From: Eleusine coracana subsp. coracana
Taxonomy: Eukaryota > Streptophyta > Magnoliopsida > Poales > Poaceae
Direction of reading: 5' to 3'
Length of the DNA stretch: 64,000 nucleotides
Assembly: GCA_032690845.1 (NCBI GenBank)
Contig: CM064434.1
Coordinates: forward strand, 30,401,069-30,465,068
Shown here: one piece after another, positions 11,946 to 24,225 of the stretch
How the letters are laid out: every line of letters starts with the position of its first letter
Numbering within the stretch: the stretch's first letter is position 1
The notes under the pieces: model-generated
The model's database searches: none
What the model was told of the DNA's origin: nothing
Seen by the model: the letters and a program-made list of their open reading frames with translations, nothing else
Translations under genes and position numbers: made by a program

Positions 11946-12920
11946 TGATCACGTGAAGCAATTCCAATCTCTGACCGTTGATTCGTTTCTCATTGAATCT
12001 CGATCGTCGATCTCAGTTTGACCTAGGTCAAGAGGGTCAGACCGATTTTGGTTGTTTCCCTGTTCTTCTCGACCGAGCGAGTTCGTGCCCTCGCCGCCCT
12101 CGCCTCTCCTCCCGACGCCACCGTCTCCACCTCGCCATCATCGACGAGCCGTCGACCGTATTGCATCGCGCCGTCTCTGCCTCTGAGCGCCACTGCTTGG
12201 TCTTGCCATGCCGCGTGCAGCCGCCTCGCCGCCTTGCTCCGTTGCTGCGCCGCCACTCGCTGCCAAGCCACCGCCGTCGTTTGCCATCGGGCCGCACGCC
12301 GCCGGCCACCTCTAGCGCCGCCTTGCCATCTACCTCGCACGCGCGCATGCTCAGGGCTGCCCATAGCCTAGCTCCATCCCTACCGATTGCTAGGGCAAAA
12401 CTTTCCTCTTTTCTCCATTGTCGACAAGGAAAAATCTGAGCTTTTAGGCAATCAATTGTGTTTCTCCTTCCGGTTTCGGCTTTGTGAGCTCCAGGGTATC
12501 GTGCTAATCTTCCTTTCATCGATATATGCCCTGATTAGCGAGAAATTTTCTTAATTGATTCAATTCAGATTAGCTGCCATGTTTAGTTGCATTAATTAGG
12601 AATTTTAGCTCAACCTAGGATGCAATTAAATTCCTAATTATCTATTAATTGCATGTCTAGGGATGTCTCATGTTTAGTCTGCAGTTAGATTTATTGCTCA
12701 TTATTTGAGTGCATACTAGATGACTCGCACCAGCAACTCATAGTCAATGATCACTGTTGTTACTTTGCATATCTGCCTAGTGATCATGTCCTTCATTCAG
12801 TGCTAGGGTTTCTATTGTGCATTATTTCCTAGTGGTGCATTGCTTATAGATGTATTAGGGTCTATGCTTATCCTGTCTATACCTACGTACGTGCAGTGAC
12901 AGCAGTTTATAGCAGTAGAG

Positions 12921-15595
12921 ATGGCAATGTCACAATAGGACAAGGGCAAAGGGAAGATGCCTGAGAAGCCAAAGAGCAAGAAGAGACCAAGACTGGACCC
13001 AGTGTCAGAGAGAGACAGGAGGTTGGCTCAACACTTGGATGCCATGGAGCAGTCACGTAGGACACCTGGCTCACGTTTGATCATCAGCCAGCCAGCCGAG
13101 AATCAGGGTCTCAGGAGGAGTAATCTAGAGTGAAGGTAGGTGTGGTGCCTATGTAAATGCTAGTTGGTTATGCATTTGTTCCCACAGGCTGTGTGGTAGG
13201 CGGTAGGTGGTGACAGCCCTGTCCGTCCCTTTAGTTATCCACCATGTTCGCGAAGTCTCAAGCAGGGTTGTCTAGCGATGGCATACCCACTAGTACAGAG
13301 GTTAGTTACCGACCCTTATTAGTGGATCATTCTAGAAGCAACACTTAACGCTTGTCTTGGAAATTTTAGAACATCATTACTTTGAAAATCCAACCTAACT
13401 TGCTGAGGACTGCACCTCTGGCAGTAGGAGTTGTACCACCACCGTGGCTGCAGCATACTCCGACTTCACGTCAGGAGAGGTCATCAAGAACTATAGAGTA
13501 GGGATCCTCCAGGCAGCAGCAGGAGGAGTCAGAGGAGGACAGTTCCGAGGAGGAGACCTCAGAGTCAGGATCTAAGGAGTTAGAGTCTGAGGAGGAGATT
13601 GAGGAGACTGAGGAAGCATAGCAGGTAGAGCAGACTGGCCCCCAGAGGACAGCTCACCGGACAGGAGACTCGAGGTGCACCTATGCAGTGTGCACGAGGA
13701 GGCTACAGAGACTGGTATAGGCAGCCGGTGAGCCAGACATCCTTACAGTCCCTGCAAAGGACCTTAAGGTGCTATGTTTGGTTCCCTTCGAGCAGTGGGT
13801 TCTAGTTCCGAGAGACCCCGCTGCTGGAGAGAGGTACTGGACAGTCCTCCAGACGAGGATTGGAGAGGGGTTGAGACGCTGTCTGGCCATGAGAGGCAGG
13901 GATAAGGTGTTCGTGCTGTAGCAGTACACGACTTATGATGCTATGAGGAGAGCAGCCGGCACTGACTTGGAGCAGTACTTCACATAGTTGCTAGGGCTAG
14001 CGGAGCTAGTTACTGCTCCATTCAGGTTCAGGGAGGATATAGTTCTAGAGTTCTATGCCACACTGTGGGTTGGTAGAGATCGCTCAGGGTTCTGGTTTCT
14101 ATTCAGAGGGTAGCCATAGCGTGTCACTAGGGAGGATCTGATAGCCAACCTAGGATTCCTTGCTTTAGATCTCCAGCTCTACAGGAGTGCTTATCCTTCC
14201 CTAAAGCCACCCTACAGACCTCAGGGAGGGAAGCTACCATCAGATGACATGGTGTCTATTGCCTTCCCACCACTGCACACCCTAGGCTTTGAGAGAGGCC
14301 CTGTGAGGCTCACCGCAGAGGCTAAGATGGTGAGAGTGATAGTCACCAGGACTATCATCCCTAGGTATGGCTATAAAGAGGACTTCACTTTACTACACCA
14401 GTGGGTTGTAGCAGCCAATCTGAGGAGACAACACTTTGACTTGGCAGATCTTCTGATAGGAGAGATGGAGGAGGTTATCTCTGGGAGGGTTGGAGGGCGT
14501 CACTTGGTCTACGGTCCATATATTTGCTATCTTCTGATGAGGATGGGCCAAGTGATAGAGGAGCAGTACAAGGCTTTCCCTGAGGTGACCACCAGCTACT
14601 CACCTTGAGTCCCCAGGGGATCCCAGTCAGCCTCCAGCAAGCAGACAGGAGAGGAGGAGAAGGAGTCACCGCCAGTCACTCACGAGCAGGTACCTCATCC
14701 AGAGACGGTGGTTCCTGAATCAACCAGTACAGGAGCACCTCCCCAGCCATCGGGTACACAGTCAGAGGACACTGTTACTATAGCAGCACTTGCAGGGTGT
14801 CTGAATGAGTTCATTTAGAGCACAACTAAGGACAAGCATCAGATGATGGAGGTCATCAGGGGACAGGCAGAGCTTCAGAGACAGCAGTTGATTGTGATGT
14901 CCACCCTAATGGCTCAGATGATAGAGATGACACAGAGGTAGGCAGGAGAGCAGCCAGGACCCGCAGTGTTCCCCCAGTTTCAATAGCTGTAGACCTAGCC
15001 AGGACTTTTCACTACCTTGATGACAGCTCAGTCCAGCGCACTGTCACTTTCAGGGGTCATATCGACAGAGGGAGCAGGACAGACACTCTCTTCAGCTCAG
15101 CTCTTCCCCGTGTCAGCTTTCTCTGTATATTCGTTGTTTGTTTCTCCTTCACACTCTTTGACTTCGCAGATGGTAGGACCCTCCACCTCTCAGCACTTAC
15201 CAGCTAGGAGCTTGTTCTCAGAGATAGTACACACCACTCGTGTAGACTCCCAGCCAACTCCAGAGTCAGTTACAGCTACAGCTCCACCTCTTACTGCCAC
15301 AGTTACCACTCTTACTCCTCAGGCAGTAGAGGATCTTGTCCGTGTAGGTTTCTCGCAGCTGGACGTGGCGGATCTCATTCTTCTCCCGACTTCAGCTCAG
15401 GAGACTGCCACAGTCACACTAGTAGCACAGGACAAACGGTCTGAGTCGCCTGTGGACCTTGACTTCTTCGAGCAGATGGATGCTCAGGCGGCACAGGCTT
15501 AGGGAGCATAGCAGGATCCAGCACAGTAGCAGCCAGGAGCAGAGCCCTCAGAGGACATCGCTGCACCACTTCCTTCAACAACAAGCGCTTAGATG
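12921..15595 (+). pseudogene. Envelope-position ORF of the SIRE-like element, riddled with TAG codons
   Basis: A first block begins at the ATG at 12921 (basic, Lys/Arg-rich: KKRPRLDPVSERDRRLAQHL) and ends near 13133. A probable intron or rearranged spacer follows. From about 13660 to 15595 one frame continues with no frameshift but with about fifteen stops, all TAG except one TGA, mostly where Gln (CAG) is plausible. A domain FRFREDIVLEFYATLW...FWFLFRG...VTREDLIANLGF (about 14020-14160) matches the other envelope-position ORFs in this window and resembles the family Pfam calls 'putative plant transposon protein'. The C-terminal half is rich in Ser, Thr, Pro and Gln. Its function in SIRE elements is unsettled. 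This copy is not translatable. Confidence 0.72.
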
Positions 15596-15625
15596 TTCAT
15601 CTTTTCCCACTTTTTGGTGCTTGTT

Positions 15626-15639
15626 GCCAAAGGGGGAGA
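15626..15639 (+). other. Second polypurine tract after the envelope-position ORF
   Basis: GCCAAAGGGGGAGA lies just after the ORF, about 580 bp before the true 3' LTR tract (AAAAAGGGGGAGAT, 16202-16215). It resembles the LTR-adjacent polypurine tract and recurs in the other SIRE-like elements here. Confidence 0.5.
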
Positions 15640-16215
15640 AGAGTCCTAGGTCTAGGGGGAGTGGGAGTGTGATCCTGCGTGATAGAGAGTAGCATGTATC
15701 TTGGGGGAGCATTCGTGGATTTTGGGAGTTAGATATATTTGGATCTTCTTTTTGATGGAGTTGTTCGATATTCGTGGATTTTGATGAGTCATGGTTTCTA
15801 TTCGCTTGTGTTTGACTCATTTTATTCTCACCTGGTTTATTCTCATATGTAATGCCTTGTATTCATTAATTATCTTGTATGCATGTGTATGATTCCATGA
15901 TGATGATTGCTTGCTCATAATTCTTATGCATAGTCAACCTAACCTATTGCATCTCATCATTCATGTCTTGCATTGCATGTCTTTATGCTTTCCTTTAATA
16001 TATTGCCATGACATACATGCATTATCATCTAGAGTTTGCTTTTCTCTCTTTTCCTAGTATCTCTTGTTGATGTTTGATTGATTAAGACCTTATGCATTTC
16101 TCTCTTATGTTGTTATGGTTCCTCTCGATCTTTATGTAGCTCTTTTAGCCTCGTTGTTTCTTGTTAAGATTTTGATTAAGTAGTGGTTGTCATCAATCAC
16201 CAAAAAGGGGGAGAT

Positions 16216-17834
16216 TGTAAGCTTCATGACAATTGATGATTGGATCCCCAAGGTATGAATGTTTTCGTGATACATGACAACTATGAAATTGTGGGCTAAT
16301 ATCTACACGAGTGTTGTCTATGAGGGAATCATCTCTAAACTCTATTACAAATCATATGGATGATGGTTTCCTTGGCGATTGATGACGATGACCACAAGCA
16401 TGGAGGCTTGTGAACTTGATGGAGTCCAAGGGTTGATGAAGATGGATCAGTGTGGAGAACAAGCTATGGTGCAAGTGTTGGGTACACTTGTCTAGTTGTT
16501 AGGGCTTTGAGTCCATAGGAAAAACTGGACTATCAAGGGGGTATAGGTCATTCTCTTAGGTCATGTCTAGTCGGTGATGTGCATGGTTGCTCGGTGAAAT
16601 CATAGACACTAGTTGACAGTGGAGAAACCGGGAAACAAAGTCAAACAAGGACAACAAGTTTCAGCTTCTAGTCATAGAGACCAGACAGAGGGGTCAGAGG
16701 TGACCAGAATGTACGGTCACTATGGGGAGTTGTCTGGGACTTTCAGTAAGGAGCGAGGAATCTGTGTGTGCCAGAGCCTATACAGACCGGATAGCCGTTC
16801 TACTGACCGGACGCTCCGGTCAGTAGTGCTTGCATAGGGCAGAGAGGAAGCCAGCGCCAAAATGTTTCTGGAATGGAGAGAGAAACGGACCGGATGGTCC
16901 GATCAGTAGAGGAATCAACAGTGGTCAGAGCCGTTGGTGCACTGTGTTGCAGTTACCGGACTATACGATCAGTAGGCCCAAAAAGCTGATTTCATGGAGC
17001 AACGGGTAGTTTGAGATTGGAAGCTTATATAACTTCGTTGTTGGGGTCTTTGTGACCTCTCATGGCCAGTGGAATACCTGAGAGCATTTGGTATGGTCCA
17101 AGAGAAAAAAAAGGAGAGCACTAGGAGGAGATATTGCATATCTTGAGAGTGCTAGTGGAGAGTCACTTGAGCATCTTGCACATCTAAGGCTAGGGTGTCC
17201 TTGAGGGAATGATCTAGATTGTTACTCTTGGTCTATGGTGAGACCTAGATCGGTTAGGTGTCGGTGATCGAGCCTATCGTTATTGGTTGTGAAGGCTGTC
17301 ACACGTTTGTACACGGTTTGAGCCCGCTGTTGAAAGGGGCATCGCTAGTGCGCACCCGTGTCGGCTCGGGGAGTCCAGCAAGTTCTCGAGGGAGGCGAGC
17401 TTGTGCTTTGTGCAGTGGTAACGCACACCGTGTCTTCACTCTAGTAGTGATTGCGGGCTTATGGGCAAGAACTCCACTTGGTGGCGGGAGGGACTGGAAC
17501 TCCGACGGGAGTGGTCCAATGAGGAGTAGGGCAAGGCGCCATCCTTCCATGACCTCGGGAAAAAATCATGAGCATTCCTGAACCCTCTCTTTACTGTTCC
17601 ACAATTGTGTGGTCTAGTATCTAGGTTGAATTGTGGCTTGCATAGGCTAGTGTGTTCGGCTTCCGCGCTTTCTTTTATCATGAACACTAGCATGTGTAGG
17701 GTCTTGGCCTACTAGAATTGTTTAGGTTGCTTCTCTTATTAGACTCAAGTAGTGTAAATTGAAGTATTTGGTTTGTGAGCGGCTTACCAATTCAACCTCC
17801 CCCCCCCCCTCTCGGTATGCCTTTGGTCCTTACA
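16216..17834 (+). repeat. 3' LTR of the SIRE-like element
   Basis: 1619 bp from TGTAAGCTTC to CCTTACA, directly after the polypurine tract and followed by the TSD CATAC. It holds palindrome copies (16680-16975, for example GACCGGACGCTCCGGTC near 16807) and the TATA box TTATATAA at 17025-17032. A poly-C run lies at 17801-17813. Many point differences from the 5' LTR indicate an old insertion. Confidence 0.87.
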
Positions 17835-18044
17835 CATACCAATAACAAAATCCCCATGGTCGGGCTCCGGCTCCATGCTGCTCCGATAGTCAAAGCACAG
17901 GCTTCCTAAACCCGTCACTGCCATTTTTTCTGCTCACTGTTTGGAAGAATCTGAAAATGCTCACTATATATATAATTGCTACCTGTATGCTTAGTAACTG
18001 CTCTATATAGTTGCTTATTATAGTTGCTTATTATAGCATATTCA

Positions 18045-18370
18045 TGCTCACTATAGTTGCTTATTTGCTACCTGTGGTATTTCTTTTGTTGCCATATCTG
18101 AATGTGCTAGCTGTCCTATATGCTTGCTCACTGTCATGCTCACTATAGTTGCTTATTTGTTTCCTGTGGTATTTCTTTTGCTGCCATATCTGAATGTGCT
18201 AGCTGCCTTATATGCTTTCTTTTTTGCTCACTATCATGCTCACTATAGTTGCTTATTTGCTGCCTGTGGTATTTCTTTTGCTGCCATATCTGAATCTGCT
18301 AGCTACCCTATATGCTTGCTCACTGTCATGCTCACTATAGTTGCTTATTTGTTGCTTGTGGTATTTTGTT
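18045..18370 (+). repeat. Tandem repeat, about 95 bp, 3.5 copies
   Basis: Units beginning GCTCACTATAGTTGCTTATT (about 18050, 18139, 18239, 18331) contain CTGTGGTATTTCTTTTG and CCATATCTGAAT and differ by a few bases. They lie in the CACTA arm upstream of its second gene. The following 18650-19130 is AT-rich with many TATATATG and TGCTGTTG words and no coding sequence. Confidence 0.8.
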
Positions 18371-19165
18371 TATTTGTTGTGCTGAACCGATGCTTCAGAT
18401 CATGATGCTCTATTGTTTTCCTTTCTGCCTGCCTTTTTTGTTGTCCTGTGACATGGAACTGTGACCAAGAAGAGATAAAAAGTAATAGGTAGTATGATAT
18501 TTTAAGATTAACGCTACATCTCTTATCTGATACTCTCTTGCATGCTCGTACTTAGTGTATAACTGACCTGTTGCTCTTGGTAAACAAAAAGAATTTTTCT
18601 TTTGCCTGATTGTAGCTCTAGCAATTTGGTGTGTTTCCATCAGCTCCTATTTTATCTTTGTCAAATGTTGTTGTTCATTTTTCTGCTATATATATGTGCA
18701 CTGCTGCTGTTGCTATGATATATATGATGATATATATGCCATAAACTTGTTGTTGATCTTTAGCTTGCTGCTGTTGTTGATATCTGCTAGTGATATATAT
18801 GGTTCATTTTGCTGATGTTGTTGATATCTGCTATTGTTGATATCTACTAGTGATATCTGATGTTGTTCATTTTTCTGCTATATATATGTGCACTACTGCT
18901 ATTGTCACTGTTGTTGTTGTCACTGCCATTTTGCTACCATATAGTGGTTTACATGTTCATATAATTATTTCATGTCCTAAATGCCATTCCCATGTATTTC
19001 ATGTCCTACATGCTGTTGATATGCGTAGCACTCTAGTGATATATTTATTTTGCTGTCATATATTTAATTTGTTGCCATATGCTTGCTGTCTATGATATAT
19101 ATGATGATATATATATGCCATATTACTTACGGCCTATAATATATTTGCTTATGATACCTATGCGA

Positions 19166-19598
19166 TGTTACTATTCTATTCTTCTCCTTGTCTCTTTGTA
19201 CTAGTTATCTATTCTACGTAGGCAATCGATGCTCAGTGATGAACGGGGGCCATGTGAGGCTAGTGTAGTGACATGGACCATATCCTAGGATATTGGATAC
19301 ATGCTGCTGTACAGGTCAAGGATCTTAGAGCGTTGGAAGGTCGTTGATTCAGCAACCGGCACTGAGAGCAAAATTTTGATTTTTCTATTCTTCTCCTTGT
19401 CTCTCTATACTACTTATCTATTCTACGTAGGCAATCGACCCATGCTCAATGATGAAAGCGGGCTAAGTGAGGTTAGTGTGCCGACATAGACCATATCCTA
19501 GGATATCAGATATATGTTTTTGTATTAGTCAAGGATCTTAGAGCGTTGGAAGGCCATTGATTCGGCAACCCGTACTGAGAGCAAATTTTGATTTTTCT
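19166..19598 (+). repeat. Tandem duplication of about 215 bp
   Basis: Two diverged copies (about 19166-19383 and 19384-19598) share TTCTCCTTGTCTCT, CTACGTAGGCAATCGA, ACCATATCCTAGGATAT and GGATCTTAGAGCGTTGGAAG. They lie immediately upstream of the CACTA second gene (ATG 19709) and probably belong to its leader or promoter. Confidence 0.8.
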
Positions 19599-19708
19599 AT
19601 TATTTTCTTTTGTTTTCCTTGTCTCTATGCTCAATGATGAAAGGTGTATACTCCTTGTTTTCTAAACTAGTCGTCATATCTAACATTAGCTGTCAAAGTC
19701 TTCTCGTC

Positions 19709-22035
19709 ATGGCGGACAATATGCCCTCTCAAGAGGAAGATGCCCTCAAGGCGCACTCACAAGCGAGGTCGTCTTCAGACGATGAAGGATCAAGCGAACA
19801 TTGGGAAGAACCAGAAGATCCGCATCCTCCACTACCAAAGGAACATCGATTGGGGAGCCCAGATCCTGATTTTGTGCCTCCAGATGAGGTATCTTGTCAA
19901 AGATAATTCTCTCATTTGTTCAACTAATTTGTAAACTAAAATCTACTACTTATATCCTAGGGCCCTCGATGAAGTGCCCATCGACTACTTGCAGCAGAGG
20001 TTGCAATAGATGAGGACCTCGAGCAGCAAGTGGAAGAGGTGCCTACTCAAGTTGCCACACACAAACGCAAGCACGGTCAGCGCTCCGCAAACAAGGCAAA
20101 GGGCATTTATGAGGTTACTGCACTAGACCCCAAAGATGGAGAACTGATTGAACCCACTGGTGTCAACGCCAAATGGCGGAACCATTGCGGCAAAGTGGTG
20201 AGAGACCATTGCAAAATCACGTGGCAAGATTGGCGCCAAGTCCCGGATGGCAGAAAAGATGATATGTGGGCTGACATCATGGCAACCATCCAGTTCCAGC
20301 CAGCAGATCTCGAGAGAGCCAACAAGGCCACATTGTCCACTCTTAATCACATCTTTCGAGATTACATGTCCAAGCTCAACTGCCAATATGTCAAGAAAAA
20401 TCAAACCCCATTCGACAAGCATGGAAATATTAGTCAGCAGGAATGGGATGAGTTTGTTGAGCTGAAGACGAGCAGTGCTTCGAAGGAGCTCAGTGAAAAG
20501 ATGGTTGATCTGAACAAGCGGAACAAGTACAAGCCGTGGTTAGGTCTGAGCGAATACAAAAAGAATATTCTGATTTGGAGAGAGCAATAAGCCAAGCTCC
20601 ACGCGGAAGGAAAACCTGATCCATTGCCAAATACCAATTAGCATACCAGGAACTGGGTGTATGGTCGCTCCACCTTAACCTAAGAAGGAGAGATCATTGT
20701 GAAGGATCCTATGACAAGTGAAGTTGTGCAAGCTTTGAAAGGCCCCGTCGCGATGCAGACGGAGGCTGGTCTGTTTACACCTGAGTATCATAAGGACCAG
20801 CTCACCATGGCTATTGGGACCAAAGAACATGGTGGTCGGTTATGAGGAGTGTCATCATCGGCCACATGGAAAGAAGGTTTCTTCGAGACATCCTCTCACT
20901 TGTACAAGAAGCATACCTTGCACAAGAAAGATCAAGAAGAGAAAGTTAAGGAAGCTTGGAGGTGACAACTTTTGATGCTAGCTGTCGACACAAAATGCAG
21001 TCGTTTGGACCCTAACTTGGCGGCAGCAATGGATGTCTTCTTTCGTGGTATGTCCTCATCCACGCAACCATCGGTATCCACGCAACCATTAGTCTCGATG
21101 CAACCAGAAATGGAGGACCTTACTGAGGAACTCCTTGTGAGTTGCATGTGCCATTTGGTTACAAGGGGAAGACGATGAAGGTTGCATCCAGCATGGCACT
21201 TCGAGGACGGACGCTTCATAACCAGGATATCCCTCCCGATTACCTGCGTGTCTTCGTGTTAGAAATAGTATCCGTCTATAAGGACAATGAGATCGAATGC
21301 CCGATACCATAGGCCAGAATAGAAACTCTCCAAGATACGCTCGGCTCCTTCATCATATGGAAATGTCATGATGCAGTCCTCTCGACACGAGCTTCTCCAC
21401 CCCCGTTGTCTAGTCACGGGTCCTTCCATGCGAGCCAGCCCGTCACGACAGCTGGACAACAATCTCCTATCTCTGTGGCAGCTTCTGCCACTCATGCGGA
21501 AGACGGCTCGACTCTCAGTTCCATAATCTATAGTGACAACGAGCCTCTCCCAGAGACTGTTCAACTCGAGCCTCCATCAACAACGCCTGAGACGGTTCAA
21601 GTTCAGGCTCCAATAATTCAAGTCCAGCCTGCACCAGTTGTCGTCAAGACTACGGTAATCCCAAAGACGATTACCAGTTTTGACAAAGAGCCAAAGGACA
21701 TAAAAGCAAAAAATGATGTTGATAAGTACTTGGCTGGATTGAAATAATGTCTAACAAACACTGGTAAGCTCATCCTGCAAGAACAAGATCCTCGGGATAA
21801 AGTGTCATACGATGATCAAATTTTGGACAATCTTGCGGATGATGTGGACTACCCGACATTCAAATTTGGTAAGCCCCTTATATCAAACAACATGTACAAG
21901 AACCTCCCTGTGGGAGATGCAGAAGTTGCACGACTGGTACATGATGGCGTCGAAGGAAAGGGTCACTGCAATCACTTGTAGGATTCCAAATGAGGTGTTC
22001 AATGAAGAAGGCGATGAACAAACCTTAGGCCTATT
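19709..22035 (+). pseudogene. CACTA second gene, N-terminal part with Ptta/En/Spm transposase domain
   Basis: Exon 1 (19709-19888) starts MADNMPSQEEDALKAHSQ and ends at a GT donor. Exon 2 opens after TAG at 19961 in phase; its fourth codon is TGA where CGA would fit. The 186-codon core (about 20030-20588) carries the plant transposase pattern: GVNAKWRNHCGKVVRDHC, ITWQDWRQVPDGRKDDMW, LNHIFRDYMSKLNCQYVKKN and YKPWLGLSEYKKNILIWREQ. Further in-frame homology (SSATWKEGFFETSSHLYKKH; LDPNLAAAMDVFF) continues through TAA, TAG and TGA stops to about 22035. In CACTA elements this protein partners the TNP2 transposase and may bind the ends. Several stops are C-to-T changes of CAA or CGA codons. Confidence 0.75.
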
Positions 22036-22223
22036 TTAGGAGGATATCCACTTAATGTTTCGCCTAGGAAGGATGGACATCACCTTCATCACCTTGTGGT
22101 GCATGTAAGTTTCGCGTACGATCTACTTTGTATTTCAACCACAATTCAGTATATCTTATGTCTCTTTTTTGTAGCATGAACTCTTTTTTCCAAAGAAAGA
22201 GGGTCGATAGAAAAGATTGAAAG

Positions 22224-22983
22224 GTGACCTATGTCAACCCGAACAGCATGAATCAAAGCATGATAAACCCAACGGTAAATCCAGATAACTACCCGGATAA
22301 GACACCAACAGAGATAGCTGGAATGAAGGCGGTCCTAACAAATGAAGCAAGGACTCGGGTTATAAATTATTTATGCGAGTATTACCCCATGTGGCAAGAT
22401 AAACAATGCATCTTGCCCCCCTTACAACTTCAAGTAAGTTGAACCACTACTGCCTTCGTGATGTATTATATGTTAAAGTTAAATCCAATCATAAGTAACG
22501 TGTTGTCAATATTGTTGTAGTGATCATTGGATCTGTTTTATGATAATTCCCACAAATGGGTACCTTTTGGTGCTGGACAGTCTCGACTACGACAAGAAGT
22601 TGTACAACGATATTGTGGAACTCATAGATAGGTAACAATTTAGTCTATGTGTATATGATTTGATAATGTTAATATCATCTAACGATACGCTTTTCTCGAT
22701 CTTTTAGTGCTTACGAGAAATATGTCAAAGCGGGAGGGAAATGTCATCCAAGACGGAAAAAGAAGATATACTTCCGTCATAACTTTTGGGTAAGATTTAT
22801 AAGCATCGCATACATGTCTTTATCGTAGTATCCATCATATAAAGTGTAACTAACTTATGTTCTCTACTACATAGTGCTATAAGCAAGTAAGAGGAAGTGT
22901 GCATTGTGGCTACTACACGTGTGTGTTCGTGTCTAGCTCGTCAGCTTACCTGGAACATATCATTGAAGAATCCGATGAAGAGG
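22224..22983 (+). pseudogene. Ulp1-like cysteine protease exons of the CACTA second gene
   Basis: Exons with good splice signals: 22224-22436, 22521-22631, 22708-22789 and 22875-22982. Joined by eye they show the C48 peptidase order. Histidine is in DHWICFMIIPTNGYLLVLD, aspartate in LDSLDYDKKLYNDIV, and the Gln/Cys block in CYKQVRGSVHCGYYTCVF. All three catalytic positions (His, Asp, Cys) are present. A run of six C at about 22416 appears to shift frame in the first exon. Grass CACTA elements often carry a Ulp1 domain at the C-terminus of the second gene; its job in the element is not established. This is the most motif-complete part of the CACTA remnant. Confidence 0.7.
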
Positions 22984-23457
22984 TAAGTTGATTTTGCTTA
23001 TATCCATTTTACTTTACTCAAATAATGAATTTTTAAGATCTCATATTAACATACTCTATTCATGTGACACAAAGAGTCATAAGAGAAAGGACATCATGAA
23101 AAGCAAAGACGAAGAAGAACGCCGAGATCAGAAAAGGTATGATTCCTCAAGAATACGTTCATTTGAGTATAAATTCCATGTATCTAGTTGTAGCTTCTCT
23201 TTGTCGTTTTCCTTTAAGAGAGGTGATTAGTCCAGACGGGATATTGTTTGATTCAAATAGTGAACTAGCAACAAAACATAGATCTCTTTGTGAGTGGGCT
23301 AGTTCAAGAGCACCATATGAGCCCAATGTGTCGAAAAAAATGATGACTATGTATTAGGATTCATATAAAATATTTTGTAATCTCGATTGAACATTTTGAT
23401 GACAATGTTGTATATATTCTTTGATGAGATGTAAATATCTGTGATGAGATGTTATAA

Positions 23458-24137
23458 CACTACAAGAGAATTAACTTGTAGTAGCATTTTCTTTGTGTAG
23501 TAGAGTCATTAATATTATGTCTCTAGACACGTATAGAGGCATTTTCTAAAATACCTCACACATGCCTTGCCATGCATTGTTTCTACGATTGTAGTGACAC
23601 TTTATAAATCATTTTTATGAAATTAGTGACAATTTTGTAGAGGCATTGCACAATGCCTCAATAAATTTAGAGGCATTATTAATACAGTATTTAACTATAT
23701 AAAAAAAATACAATATTGATGTGAAGTTTTGAACTCAGGACCTCATGGTGGAATAACAACATATTAATCTTTGCTAGCCATCCATGATATTACATATATA
23801 TTCAGAGTTTATTCTTAAGAAGTGCTGCAAACTAGTGAAATAATGCCTCTAGAAAAGCATAAGATGCCTCTAGTAATGTCTCTACAAGATATAGACATTT
23901 TAAATATGTCACAAAAATGTCTCTATGCTATTTATTTTTAGACACTTTGCAAAATGTCTTGAAGAATGCCTCGATTATCGATGTGACATATTATTTTTCT
24001 AAATTTTCAAAAATTATGCCTCTACTTTTGAGACAAATTTTAAAATGCAATAAAAAGATGTCTCTACAACATATATAGAGGCATATTAGAAAAGTGCCTC
24101 TAACAAAGTGTCACTATGAGAGGTTTTTATTATAGTG
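23458..24137 (+). mobile_element. Small non-autonomous CACTA derivative
   Basis: It begins CACTACAAGAGAATTAACTT at 23458 and ends TTTTTATTATAGTG at 24137 (inverted: CACTATAATAAAAACC). Inside are many direct and inverted copies of TAGAGGCATT (about 23531, 23639, 23689) and ATGCCTCTA (about 23846, 24017), typical of CACTA subterminal repeats, and no ORF. The flanks carry the same sequence, AATATCTGTGATGAGAT, on both sides, so it inserted in a short tandem repeat. The 3-bp flanks (TAA/TTA) do not match exactly. Confidence 0.68.
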
Positions 24138-24225
24138 TTAATATCTGTGATGAGATTTATAAATTTCTGTGTATCTGCGATTTATGTATATTTGCTAAAT
24201 TTTATTTATTTTTTTTGAAAAATAA

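Larger units (their letters stand above)
9926..17839 (+). mobile_element. Deleted SIRE/Maximus-like Ty1-copia element with 5-bp TSD
   Basis: Exact CATAC target duplications (9926-9930 and 17835-17839) flank TGTAAGCTTC at 9931 and CCTTACA ending at 17834. The 3' LTR (16216-17834) is preceded by the purine tract AAAAAGGGGGAGAT, typical of SIRE-lineage elements. The 5' LTR is homologous only up to about 11116; the rest of U5, the primer site, gag and pol are gone. What remains inside is a spacer with a palindrome cluster (11755-11945), a GC-rich leader-like stretch (12050-12400) and a degraded envelope-position ORF (12921-15595). It is inserted in the CACTA remnant. Confidence 0.88.

Noticed and set aside
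11978..12519. GC-rich ORFs on both strands (up to 160 codons)
   Set aside because: Low-complexity Arg/Ala translations with no motif; likely leader-like DNA of the SIRE-like element.
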